Shown: in pieces, positions 44,968-53,094 of the stretch | Layout of the letters: the number at the start of each line of letters is the position of its first letter | Position numbering within the stretch: the stretch's first letter is position 1 | From: UBA1431 sp049324235 | GTDB lineage: Bacteria > Bacillota > Clostridia > Christensenellales > UBA1431 | Direction of reading: 5' to 3' | NCBI GenBank assembly: GCA_049324235.1 | Contig: JBMOLJ010000017.1 | Location: forward strand, 1-64,000 | Length of the DNA: 64,000 nt | Made by a program: the position numbers and the translations under genes | Notes under the pieces: generated by a model | What the model saw: the letters and a program-made list of their open reading frames with translations, nothing else | The model's database searches: none | Told to the model about the DNA's origin: nothing

Positions 44968-47418
44968 ATGAATTTCTTTGACAGATTTACAGAAGGAGCA
45001 CAGAGGGCGCTGCGTTCGGCGCAGGAGCACGCGCGTGCACTGGGACACAATTACGTAGGAACCGAGCATTTGCTGCTGGGGATACTGGCCGTCACCGACA
45101 GCCAGGGAGCGAAGACCCTCTACTCCATGAACATAGACACAAAGCGCGTGGCAGAAAAGATTGAGCGGATGATCGGCAGGGGAGATTACAAATTCGACGA
45201 AGCGTTCGATTTTACGCCGCGCTCCAAAAAAACGATCGAACTCAGCCTTCAGGAAGCAAAGAATCTTGGACATAATTTTGTGGGCACAGAACACCTGCTG
45301 CTTGCGCTGATTCGCGAAAAGGACAGCGTCGCCGCGCGCATACTCGTGCAGCTGGGCGCGCACCTGCAGTCCATTGAGGAAGCGGCGGCGGCAAACGCCA
45401 AAAATGATGCGGAACAGGCGTCGGCCAAGGGGCGTGCTCCTGTGAAGGTGGATACACCCACGCTGGATCAGTTCGGAAAAGACCTTACGAAAATGGCCAA
45501 GGACGGGCAACTCGATCCGGTAATCGGCAGAGTGGGCGAGATCGAGCGCATTGTGCAGATATTGAGCAGGCGGACGAAGAACAACCCCGTACTCATCGGA
45601 GACCCGGGCGTCGGAAAGTCTGCCGTCGCCGAGGGACTGGCACAATGCATTATAGACGGAACGATTCCCGATATCCTCAAGGACAAGCGCGTTGTCACGC
45701 TGGACCTTGCGGGCATGGTTGCGGGTACGAAATACCGCGGGGAGTTCGAGGAGCGGGTCAAGGCCGCGCTCGATGAGCTGAAAAAGGCGGGGAACGTCAT
45801 ACTGTTCATTGACGAACTGCATACGATTATAGGCGCGGGGGCGACCGAGGGCGCCATGGACGCGGCCAATATTCTAAAGCCTGCGCTGGCGCGCGGGGAA
45901 ATCCAGGTGATCGGCGCTACCACGATGGATGAGTACCGCAAGCATATTGAAAAGGACGCGGCGCTGGAGCGCAGGTTCCAGCCGGTTGCCATCGGGGAGC
46001 CTTCCAAAGAGGAAACGCTGCATATCCTGGAGGGGCTTCGGGACAGGTACGAGGCGCATCATAAGGTGCGCATCACCGATGAAGCCCTGCGCGCGGCGGT
46101 TGACCTGTCCGACCGCTATATCAGCGACAGGTTCCTCCCCGACAAAGCGATCGACCTCATGGACGAAGCGGCCTCCCGCGTGCGGATAAAGAGCCTTGTG
46201 GCGCCGCCCGACATCAAAGAGCTTGAAACCAGGCTCGCCGCGCTTCGGAAAGAAAAAGAGGAGGCCATTGCAAACCAGAATTTCGAGCGCGCGGCATCGG
46301 TGCGCGACGATGAGAGAGCCGTTTTGGATTCCATGAAACGGCTGCATGAGGAGTGGGAAGAGCGGTCCCGCCGGAGCGAAGTGACGGATGAGGATATCGC
46401 GTCAATCGTGTCTTCGTGGACATCCATACCGGTGACCAGGCTCACCGAGGACGAATCGCAACGCCTGCTCAAGCTCGAAGAGGTGCTGCATGAGCGCGTA
46501 ATCGGGCAGGATGAGGCGGTGGAAGCGATTTCGCGCGCGATCCGCAGATCGAGCGCCGGACTGAAGGACCCCAAGCGGCCGATAGGTTCGTTTATCTTTC
46601 TCGGCCCGACCGGCGTGGGAAAGACGGAGCTGTCCAAAGCCTTGGCCGAGGCAATCTTCGGCGACGAAAACGCCATGGTGCGCATCGATATGTCCGAATA
46701 CATGGAAAAGCACACGGTATCGAGGCTGGTCGGATCGCCGCCCGGTTATGTCGGCTACGATGAGGGCGGGCAGCTTACGGAGAAAATACGCAGGCGCCCG
46801 TATTCCGTAATATTGTTTGACGAGATTGAAAAAGCGCATCCCGATGTATTCAATATTCTGCTGCAGGTCATGGAAGACGGCCGGCTCACAGATGCGAAGG
46901 GCCGGACGGTGGACTTCAAGAACACCGTGGTCATTATGACCTCGAATGTGGGGGCAAGCAACATTGGCAAGAAGCGTGCGATGGGCTTTGGAACCCAGGA
47001 CGAAAAAGCCGGATTCGCGAGCACGAAGGATATGCTGCTCGAAGAACTCAAGAGAACGTTTAAGCCAGAGTTCCTGAACCGTGTGGATGATATTATCGTG
47101 TTCCACCCGCTTGATGAGGAGCATACGCGCAGGATTGCGGGCCTGATGCTCAGGAACGTGGCAAAGCGCCTTCATGAGCGCGACATCCATATCACCATAT
47201 CGGATGCGGTGGTAGACTATCTGGCGAAGGAAGGGTTCGACCCGGTCTACGGGGCGCGCCCGCTCAGGAGAGCCATACAGCAGCGCGTGGAGGACGCGCT
47301 GTCCGAGGAACTGCTTGCGGGAAACGTGCAGATAGGCGACAAGATACTGGCTTATATGGAAGATGGCAAGCTGGCGTTTAAAAAGGAGCCTGCTTTGGAA
47401 GAGGAAAAAGTGAAATAA
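44968..47418 (+). CDS. clpC: ClpC-type AAA+ unfoldase, second paralogue
   Basis: This second 816-aa ClpC follows 26 nt after the first. Its N domain has YVGTEHLLLG and FVGTEHLLLA, and the Walker motifs are GDPGVGKSAVAEG and GPTGVGKTELSK. Here the ClpP-docking loop is the standard M672-G673-F674 (KRAMGFGTQDE). The M domain and C-terminal domain are intact. ATG 44968 has ACGAGGTG upstream. By these marks it is the better candidate for a ClpP partner. The two copies differ throughout, so the duplication is old. Confidence 0.96.
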   Translation: MNFFDRFTEGAQRALRSAQEHARALGHNYVGTEHLLLGILAVTDSQGAKTLYSMNIDTKRVAEKIERMIGRGDYKFDEAFDFTPRSKKTIELSLQEAKNLGHNFVGTEHLLLALIREKDSVAARILVQLGAHLQSIEEAAAANAKNDAEQASAKGRAPVKVDTPTLDQFGKDLTKMAKDGQLDPVIGRVGEIERIVQILSRRTKNNPVLIGDPGVGKSAVAEGLAQCIIDGTIPDILKDKRVVTLDLAGMVAGTKYRGEFEERVKAALDELKKAGNVILFIDELHTIIGAGATEGAMDAANILKPALARGEIQVIGATTMDEYRKHIEKDAALERRFQPVAIGEPSKEETLHILEGLRDRYEAHHKVRITDEALRAAVDLSDRYISDRFLPDKAIDLMDEAASRVRIKSLVAPPDIKELETRLAALRKEKEEAIANQNFERAASVRDDERAVLDSMKRLHEEWEERSRRSEVTDEDIASIVSSWTSIPVTRLTEDESQRLLKLEEVLHERVIGQDEAVEAISRAIRRSSAGLKDPKRPIGSFIFLGPTGVGKTELSKALAEAIFGDENAMVRIDMSEYMEKHTVSRLVGSPPGYVGYDEGGQLTEKIRRRPYSVILFDEIEKAHPDVFNILLQVMEDGRLTDAKGRTVDFKNTVVIMTSNVGASNIGKKRAMGFGTQDEKAGFASTKDMLLEELKRTFKPEFLNRVDDIIVFHPLDEEHTRRIAGLMLRNVAKRLHERDIHITISDAVVDYLAKEGFDPVYGARPLRRAIQQRVEDALSEELLAGNVQIGDKILAYMEDGKLAFKKEPALEEEKVK

Positions 47419-47429
47419 CACAGCGGAAT

Positions 47430-47460
47430 AAAGGCATACCGGAACACCGGTATGCCTTTT
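47430..47460 (+). terminator. Terminator of the CtsR heat-shock operon
   Basis: A 13-bp stem AAAGGCATACCGG/CCGGTATGCCTTT with an AACA loop and a T4 tail starts 12 nt after the clpC stop codon. Confidence 0.92.
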
Positions 47461-47527
47461 GCGTATGCAACACTCTTGCGGATGAGAAAAACTGTTGCCT
47501 GGCAGGCGGTTTGATTTGGCAAACGCG

Positions 47528-47557
47528 TTGACACGGAAGCGGCAACGCACGTACAAT
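47528..47557 (+). promoter_or_regulatory. Promoter of the adenosyltransferase-like gene
   Basis: TTGACA (47528-47533), an 18-nt spacer and TACAAT (47552-47557), 31 nt before the start codon. Confidence 0.78.
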
Positions 47558-47588
47558 AGCAGGGGAAAAGGGGGAAGGAGCATACGGT

Positions 47589-48101
47589 ATGGAGAAAACA
47601 TCACGGGAAACCTGCTTGCATCCGGCAGGGAAGGACCGTCCGGCGGTGATGGTGCAAAAGGACCATCCTGAAATAGAATTCCGCGGGTGTATGGACACGC
47701 TGGACGCAGCTTTCCTCCTGACTGCTGTGCTGGCGCAAAAGGAAAACGACGAAGCAGTGGCCGGTGCCTTGTGGGAGATGCAGGCGTTTGCGCGCAGCAT
47801 CACGCGCGCGCACGCAACTATGACGCCGATGGAAATGACGGAGCTGATGCATCTTACGCCGGAAAGGATACACGTGCTTTCGCACAACCCTCCCGGCGGA
47901 TGGCTGCATATGGGAAAAGACACGACAGAGCTTATGGCGTACGTCAACCTTTTGCGCACGCAGGTGCGCACGGCGGAACGCGCTGCTGTGCGCGCGTTCC
48001 GCGGCCGCGACGACATCATCGGCGCGCTCAATATCCTCTCCAGCGCCGTGCATGTCCTGCTTTGCAGGATGCAAGCTGAGCAGAAAGGCATACAGGTATG
48101 A
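47589..48101 (+). CDS. Cobalamin adenosyltransferase-like protein (EutT/PduO superfamily)
   Basis: This 170-aa helical protein shows the core of ATP:cob(I)alamin adenosyltransferases: IEFRGCMDTLDAAFLLTAVLA (the E-x-x-G-x-x-D-x-L motif), LSHNPPGGW, and LNLLRTQVRTAERAAVRAF-type (here VNLLRTQVRTAERAAVRAF) with the ALNILSSAVHVLLCRM end. The N-terminal PduO TxTGDxG loop is missing and the overall look is nearer EutT. It would make adenosylcobalamin from reduced cobalamin. AAGGAG precedes the ATG. The TIM-barrel gene overlaps by ATGA. The assignment is by motif only. Confidence 0.7.
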   Translation: MEKTSRETCLHPAGKDRPAVMVQKDHPEIEFRGCMDTLDAAFLLTAVLAQKENDEAVAGALWEMQAFARSITRAHATMTPMEMTELMHLTPERIHVLSHNPPGGWLHMGKDTTELMAYVNLLRTQVRTAERAAVRAFRGRDDIIGALNILSSAVHVLLCRMQAEQKGIQV

Positions 48102-48910
48102 TTACGACGGGGGTATCCACGGCCAGCTTTTTCGGGAAGGTGTTTACGGAGGAAGCCGTTGAGCATATTGCAAAAATGGGCGCGCCGGTTTGCGAAGTGT
48201 TCCTGGATACGTTCAGCGAGTACGAGCAGGATTTCGTCTGCATGCTCAGGGAACGGACAGAGGCAAACGATCTTCGCGTGCAGTCGGTGCACGCCATGTC
48301 CACGCAGTTCGAGCCGCAGCTCTTTTCCATAAACACCCGCCAGCAAAGGGATGCGCGCGCCATGCTGGAAAAAGTCTTTCAGGCCGCGCGCACGCTTGGG
48401 GCACAAATGTATGTGTTCCACGGGCCGCCCGCTTTTAAGCGGACACTGAAGCTCCTTAACGACTATGCGCGCCTGGGCACGATCGTGTCCACGCTTTCGG
48501 ATCTGGCCGGGGAATACGGCCTGCGTTTTACATGGGAGAACGTGCACTGGTGCGCATACGGGCACGAGCATTTTGCCCACCGCCTGCTCGAGCATGTACA
48601 GAGCGAGAACCTGTATTTTACGCTGGACATCAAGCAGGCGGTGTTATCCGGTCACACGGTGGGCGAATACATCGAGGATATGGGAGAGAGGATTGCCAAC
48701 GTGCACCTGTGCGACTATTTTCGGGCGGAGGACGGGAACATCTACACATGCCTGCCGGGCAAGGGCGAACTCGATCTTTTGTGGTTAAAAGAAGCATTAA
48801 TACGCCGCGGATACGACGGATCGGTCATACTGGAAGTGTATTCGAGCAACTACCAGACATTTTCGCAATTACACGAAAGCTATAAAATGGTGCAGGAAGC
48901 ATTCAGGTAG
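48098..48910 (+). CDS. Sugar phosphate isomerase/epimerase-type TIM-barrel protein
   Basis: This 270-aa protein has the AP-endonuclease-2/xylose-isomerase-like TIM-barrel pattern. It begins ITTGVSTASFFGKVF and carries metal-ligand positions in VQSVHAMSTQFEP, YVFHGPPAF, WENVHWCA, FTLDIKQAVLSGH, NVHLCDYF and VILEVYSSNY. The substrate is unknown and members act on sugars, inositols or DNA. Its start overlaps the stop codon of the adenosyltransferase-like gene, so the two are co-translated. There is no terminator before the convergent gene at 48916. Confidence 0.78.
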   Translation: MITTGVSTASFFGKVFTEEAVEHIAKMGAPVCEVFLDTFSEYEQDFVCMLRERTEANDLRVQSVHAMSTQFEPQLFSINTRQQRDARAMLEKVFQAARTLGAQMYVFHGPPAFKRTLKLLNDYARLGTIVSTLSDLAGEYGLRFTWENVHWCAYGHEHFAHRLLEHVQSENLYFTLDIKQAVLSGHTVGEYIEDMGERIANVHLCDYFRAEDGNIYTCLPGKGELDLLWLKEALIRRGYDGSVILEVYSSNYQTFSQLHESYKMVQEAFR

Positions 48911-48915
48911 AATGC

Positions 48916-49443
48916 TTACGGGATGAACTTTTTGATCAGTTCGTTTACCCAGAGGCGCTGCGGGCCTTCTACAATGACGAAAGGCCGTTCGGCCGCCTGT
49001 TCGTCGGCCTTGAAAAGCAGGATGCGCGGACCCTGGCGGCGTTCGTTTTCCCAGATCTGCGTATGGAAAAGCACATAATCGGCATACCCTTCCTTATGGA
49101 TGATCAGCGTTATCTCGCCCCACGGCTTTTTGAGGATGTCTTTGAAATGCTCGTCTTCGAGGATGGGGACCCGTATTACCGGCGTTTTGCCGTCGGACAG
49201 TGTAGAATAACGTTTGTTTGTTTCCACCACGATGACCTCCGCCCCTTCGATTGGCTGCATGCTCATGCCGTCCAGTACTTCGGGGACGATGTCGCCGTAC
49301 GGAGGATAAACGACAGGGTCAGGATTGAAAACGGAAACTGTTTCGGGGGTAAGCAGCAGCGAAGCCGACAGGATGAGTATTACCACGCATAAACCGATGC
49401 GGAAAGAACGATACTTAAATAGGTTTTTGATGGATGAAAACAC
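48916..49443 (-). CDS. Membrane-anchored hypothetical protein with a beta-sandwich-like domain
   Basis: This 175-aa protein has one N-terminal transmembrane helix (about residues 14-33, FRIGLCVVILILSASLLL). An extracytoplasmic domain follows with VLDGMSMQPIEGAEVIVVETNKRYSTLSDGKTPVIRVP, a pattern like carboxypeptidase-regulatory or Ig-like repeats. GTG 49443 has GGGAG 8 nt upstream. The open frame runs on another 140 codons upstream, but that part lacks a ribosome binding site and overlaps the pgi promoter and the pgi 5' region, so it is not used. Function unknown. Confidence 0.72.
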   Translation of the reverse strand: MFSSIKNLFKYRSFRIGLCVVILILSASLLLTPETVSVFNPDPVVYPPYGDIVPEVLDGMSMQPIEGAEVIVVETNKRYSTLSDGKTPVIRVPILEDEHFKDILKKPWGEITLIIHKEGYADYVLFHTQIWENERRQGPRILLFKADEQAAERPFVIVEGPQRLWVNELIKKFIP

Positions 49444-49508
49444 GCTGATCACTCCCTTTGGTATCCCTATACATTGATGTGTATGCGGAGGAAACGGATG
49501 CGCATGCA

Positions 49509-49517
49509 TGGTATAAT
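49509..49517 (+). promoter_or_regulatory. Extended -10 promoter of pgi
   Basis: TGG-TATAAT (49509-49517) forms a TGnTATAAT extended -10. No good -35 is seen. It lies about 50 nt before the preferred pgi start codon. Confidence 0.65.
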
Positions 49518-49566
49518 GGGTTATCATTCCATAAAATCCAGGATATGGCGAAAGGTGTGGACGGTC

Positions 49567-50976
49567 ATGGGGAAAGGACGAAAGCAGGAAGGCCTGCGGT
49601 TTTGTTTTAATCACATGATGCAGGAAATGCTCCCGGAGCTGGGAGTATCGGAACAGGAAATCGCGGGACTGGCGGGCCGGATTGAGCGCGCAGCAAAGAA
49701 CATGGACGATAAACGCGGCGTAATGGCCTGGCGCGACCTGCCGTACAGCCAAAAGGACGTTGTGGAGGAGATAAAGAAAACCGCGCAATGGGCAAAAGAA
49801 AACTTTGATTATTTTGTTTTGCTGGGCATCGGCGGTTCCGCACTGGGGCCTCTGGCGGTACACCGCGCGCTGAATCCCGCATATTACAACGATATGGACG
49901 CAAGAAAGCGCGGCGGTCCTAAAATCTATATCGAGGACAACATAGACCCCGAGCGCATGCAGGCGCTGCTTGATGTGATAGACGCAGGGCGCACGCTGTT
50001 TTATGTGGTTTCCAAATCCGGGGCCACGTCCGAAACCATGGCACAGATGATGGTTATAACACAGCTTTTACATGCGCTGTATCCCGAAGGAACGGGCGGG
50101 CACGTCATTATGGCGACGGACGCCAAAAAGGGGAATCTGAACATCATCGCAAAGCGTGAGGGGAACAGGACTTTCGTCATCCCCGAAGGCGTGGGCGGAC
50201 GCTTTTCCGAGCTTTGTCCCGTCGGGCTGCTGCCCGCGGCAATAGGCGGTATTGATATAGAAGCCCTTTTGGAAGGCGCGGCGCAGATGGACGCGCGCTG
50301 CACCACGCATGATGTTTGGAAAAACCCGGCGTATCTGGGGGCCGTGCTGCAGCTGCTGTACATGCGGAAAGGGCGCAACATCTCGGTGATGATGCCCTAT
50401 ATAGACGCGCTGAAATACGTCGCCGACTGGTACGCGCAGCTCTGGGCCGAATCGCTGGGCAAACGGGTCGACCTTGACGGGCGCGAGGTGTTCGCGGGAC
50501 AGACGCCGGTAAAGGCGTTAGGCGTGACAGACCAGCATTCGCAGCTGCAGCTCTATACCGAAGGCCCGCAGGATAAGGTGGTCACTTTCATCGGCACGGA
50601 CGCATACCGCAACGACGTATACATCCCTAACGCCTATCCCGATATCGATGGGATAAGCTTTTTGGGCGGGCACACGCTGGGTGAGCTGATCAAAGCCGAG
50701 CAGGCGTCCACGGAATATGCACTGTGGAAAGCAGGCCGCCCGAGCCAGACGATATGGCTGCCCGAGATCAGCGCGAATACGATCGGCCAGCTGTTGTATT
50801 ATTTCGAGGTGCAAACGGCGTTTGCGGGAGAACTGCTGAACATCGACGCGTTCAACCAGCCGGGGGTCGAGGAAGGGAAGAACGCGACATATGCAATGCT
50901 CGGAAAACCAGGATATGAAGAAAAGAAGGCCGAGCTCAATAAGCGCAAAACACTAAACCAAAAGTACGTTTTATAA
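49567..50976 (+). CDS. pgi: Glucose-6-phosphate isomerase
   Basis: The enzyme interconverts glucose 6-phosphate and fructose 6-phosphate. The 469-aa protein has LLGIGGSALGPLAVHRAL (about 100-117), SKSGATSETMAQMM, EGVGGRFSELCPVGLLPAA, and the DQHSQLQLYTEGP motif with the catalytic His region. The start at ATG 49567 (AAAGGTG upstream) gives the family length. The longer in-frame reading from 49474 begins upstream of the extended -10. It works with the PPi-phosphofructokinase encoded at 33 kb. Confidence 0.96.
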   Translation: MGKGRKQEGLRFCFNHMMQEMLPELGVSEQEIAGLAGRIERAAKNMDDKRGVMAWRDLPYSQKDVVEEIKKTAQWAKENFDYFVLLGIGGSALGPLAVHRALNPAYYNDMDARKRGGPKIYIEDNIDPERMQALLDVIDAGRTLFYVVSKSGATSETMAQMMVITQLLHALYPEGTGGHVIMATDAKKGNLNIIAKREGNRTFVIPEGVGGRFSELCPVGLLPAAIGGIDIEALLEGAAQMDARCTTHDVWKNPAYLGAVLQLLYMRKGRNISVMMPYIDALKYVADWYAQLWAESLGKRVDLDGREVFAGQTPVKALGVTDQHSQLQLYTEGPQDKVVTFIGTDAYRNDVYIPNAYPDIDGISFLGGHTLGELIKAEQASTEYALWKAGRPSQTIWLPEISANTIGQLLYYFEVQTAFAGELLNIDAFNQPGVEEGKNATYAMLGKPGYEEKKAELNKRKTLNQKYVL

Positions 50977-50997
50977 AAAGTTGAAAGCAGGCGTACA

Positions 50998-51579
50998 ATG
51001 AGCAATTTTTTCGCGTACCTGTCTAAAATGAAATATATACGGCGCTGGGGGCTGATGCGCAACACCCGAGATGAGAACATCCAGGAGCACAGCCTGCAGG
51101 TGGCCATGATAGCGCACGCGCTGGCTAAAATAAAGAATACGCTTTTCGGCGGGGACGTGGATGTATGCCGCGTATTGGAGCTCGCGGTCTTCCATGAGGC
51201 GGGCGAGGTCATCACCGGCGACCTGGTGACGCCCATCAAATACTATAACGTGGAAATCAAAAAAGCGTATAAGGAAATAGAGGACGTAGCCAATAAAAAG
51301 CTGCTGGACATGCTCCCCGGGACGCTCAAAACGGTATACGCGCCGCTGCTGTCGCAGGACAGGCTGCAGTCCGGGCAGGAATGGCGCATCGTGAAGCAGG
51401 CCGACAGGATATGCGCTTACCTCAAATGCGTGGAGGAACTGAAAACGGGGAACAGCGAATTCCAGCGCGCGAAGGAAAAGATAAAAGCAGACATTGACGC
51501 AATGGACGCGCCTGAAGTGAAGTATTTCATGCGCGAGTTTGCCCCGGCGTTTGATCTGACGCTGGATGAACTGAACTGA
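50998..51579 (+). CDS. HD-domain phosphohydrolase, YfbR-like 5'-nucleotidase
   Basis: This 193-aa protein matches the YfbR family: MKYIRRWGLMRNTRDENIQEHSLQVAMIAHALAK, then the HD-type FHEAGEVITGDLVTPIKYYN and later VKQADRICAY. The metal ligands are H31, H66, E67 and D136. In the family the second is the HD motif aspartate, here replaced by Glu (E67), while E70 and D75 are kept. The family removes phosphate from deoxyribonucleoside 5'-monophosphates. It follows pgi by 21 nt. The D-to-E change could be conservative. Confidence 0.9.
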   Translation: MSNFFAYLSKMKYIRRWGLMRNTRDENIQEHSLQVAMIAHALAKIKNTLFGGDVDVCRVLELAVFHEAGEVITGDLVTPIKYYNVEIKKAYKEIEDVANKKLLDMLPGTLKTVYAPLLSQDRLQSGQEWRIVKQADRICAYLKCVEELKTGNSEFQRAKEKIKADIDAMDAPEVKYFMREFAPAFDLTLDELN

Positions 51580-51583
51580 TAAA

Positions 51584-51609
51584 AAGGCCCGGAGTTTTCT
51601 CCGGGCCTT
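51584..51609. terminator. Terminator of the arginine operon (also 3' hairpin of the HD gene)
   Basis: An 11-bp stem AAGGCCCGGAG/CTCCGGGCCTT with a T4 loop. A T5 tract follows on the minus strand, so it terminates the arg operon. On the plus strand the U tract is poor. Confidence 0.82.
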
Positions 51610-51623
51610 GTACGTGCGCATTG

Positions 51624-52127
51624 CTATTCAATAAGTTCCCCGTAATCCAAACCATTCTCTTCTTCCAACTCCTTAACCAGCAGCGCGCGGACATAGCCGC
51701 GGTCAGTGGTGGTTGAATAGATGAAGAAACCCTGGCCGTAATAGAACCGAACAAGGCTGAACAAGCGCGAGGACGAATGCAGCAGGATCGCTTTGAGGCC
51801 TAGCGCGCGGCATCTTTTTTCCACTTCCTTTATGAGCGCGCGCCCCACGCCGCATCCCTGGGCCATGAGCTTGACGCCGAAACGGGAGATGTATGCAAAC
51901 CCGTCGAACACCTGAAAGCGTACGGAGCCGGCCGGTTCACCGTCCAAATAAGCGATAAGGACGGTTTTTTTCGCCATGTCCCGCAGGATATCCTCTTTTG
52001 TCTCTTTAAGCGCTGCCACCTGCGGCGATTCGATTGCGGACGCGTATTTTTTGAACGCTTCCTGCGTGATGTCAAAAACAATGCCGGCGTCCGCGGGGGC
52101 AGCCTCGCGGATGGTTAAATGCTTCAT
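51624..52127 (-). CDS. GNAT-family N-acetyltransferase, last gene of the arg operon
   Basis: This 167-aa acetyltransferase has the GNAT core: IREAAPADAGIVFDITQEAF at the start, VLIAYLDGEPAGSVRF (beta-4 region), VKLMAQGCGVGRALIKEVE (acetyl-CoA motif Q-x-x-G-x-G), and LVRFYYGQGFF. It starts 10 nt after argF, so it is co-transcribed with argCBDF. No argJ or argA is present in the operon, so it could be a short N-acetylglutamate synthase. Equally it could acetylate something else. The family is sure, the role is a hypothesis. Confidence 0.85.
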   Translation of the reverse strand: MKHLTIREAAPADAGIVFDITQEAFKKYASAIESPQVAALKETKEDILRDMAKKTVLIAYLDGEPAGSVRFQVFDGFAYISRFGVKLMAQGCGVGRALIKEVEKRCRALGLKAILLHSSSRLFSLVRFYYGQGFFIYSTTTDRGYVRALLVKELEEENGLDYGELIE

Positions 52128-52137
52128 TTGCCGCCAC

Positions 52138-53094
52138 CTATTTCATGAGGATTGCCATGACCGCTTTCTGGGCGTGCAGGCGGTTTTCCGCCTCCTCAAA
52201 TACGACAGATTGCGGCCCGTACATCACCTCGGCGGTGACCTCCTCGCCGACATGGGCGGGCAGGCAATGCATGAATATGGCGTTTTCACGGGCGATCTTC
52301 ATGAGCGCAGCGTTTACCTGATAAGGCTCGAAGAACGCTTTGCGCTCCTGCGCCTCACTTTCCTGGCCCATGCTCGCCCACACGTCGGTATATACCGCGT
52401 CCGCATCACGCGCGGCTTCCTTCGCATCGGTAGTGATCTCAACGGAGCAGCCTGTCTTTTTGGCGTTTATCTTCGCGAATTCCTGTATGAGTTTGTCCGG
52501 GGCGTAGCCTTCGGGGTGGGCAACAGAAATACTGACGCCCAGCTTGGTGCATGCGATCATCAGCGAGTGGCAGACATTGTTGCCGTCGCCGATGAAGGCC
52601 ATCTTCAGACCCTTGAGCATGGCTTTGTTTTCATAAAGAGTAAGCAGGTCCCCCAGCGCCTGGCAGGGATGGTACGCGTCGGTCAGTCCGTTGATGACGG
52701 GTACGCGGCTGTATTTGGCAAGTTCCACCACGTCCTGCTGGGAGAACGTGCGAATCATGATTCCGTCGACCATGCGCGAGATGGTCTCGGCCGTGTCCTG
52801 TATACTCTCGCCCCGCCCAAGCTGTATATCGCCTGTATTCAGATACAGGCCCATGCCGCCAAGCTGGAATATGCCGGTTTCGAAGGACACGCGGGTGCGC
52901 GTGGAGGATTTTGCAAAGATCATAGCAAGCGTTTTGCCCTCCAGCAGCTTGTGCGGTATGCCTTCCTTCTGCTTCTTTTTCAGATCGAGGGCGAGTGCCA
53001 GGATCTGAAGGATTTCGTCTTCCGTATATTCCTGCAGGCACAAGAGGTGCTTGGAAGAAAAGGGCGCTTTTGCGGTGTACTGTTCCAGGATCAT
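52138..53094 (-). CDS. argF: Ornithine carbamoyltransferase
   Basis: The enzyme forms citrulline from ornithine and carbamoyl phosphate. The 318-aa protein has the carbamoyl-phosphate loop SSTRTR and VSFETGIFQLGG, QLGRGESIQDTAETISR, HPCQALGDLLT and the HCLPAH motif with the ornithine-binding Cys. The start ATG 53094 has AAAGGAGG 7 nt upstream and overlaps the argD stop codon (ATGA). A longer frame to 53154 enters argD and is rejected. Confidence 0.97.
   Translation of the reverse strand: MILEQYTAKAPFSSKHLLCLQEYTEDEILQILALALDLKKKQKEGIPHKLLEGKTLAMIFAKSSTRTRVSFETGIFQLGGMGLYLNTGDIQLGRGESIQDTAETISRMVDGIMIRTFSQQDVVELAKYSRVPVINGLTDAYHPCQALGDLLTLYENKAMLKGLKMAFIGDGNNVCHSLMIACTKLGVSISVAHPEGYAPDKLIQEFAKINAKKTGCSVEITTDAKEAARDADAVYTDVWASMGQESEAQERKAFFEPYQVNAALMKIARENAIFMHCLPAHVGEEVTAEVMYGPQSVVFEEAENRLHAQKAVMAILMK

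Noticed and set aside
49444..49863. Upstream extension of the 48916-49443 gene
   Set aside because: It has no ribosome binding site and lies over the pgi promoter and 5' region; the GTG at 49443 fits better.
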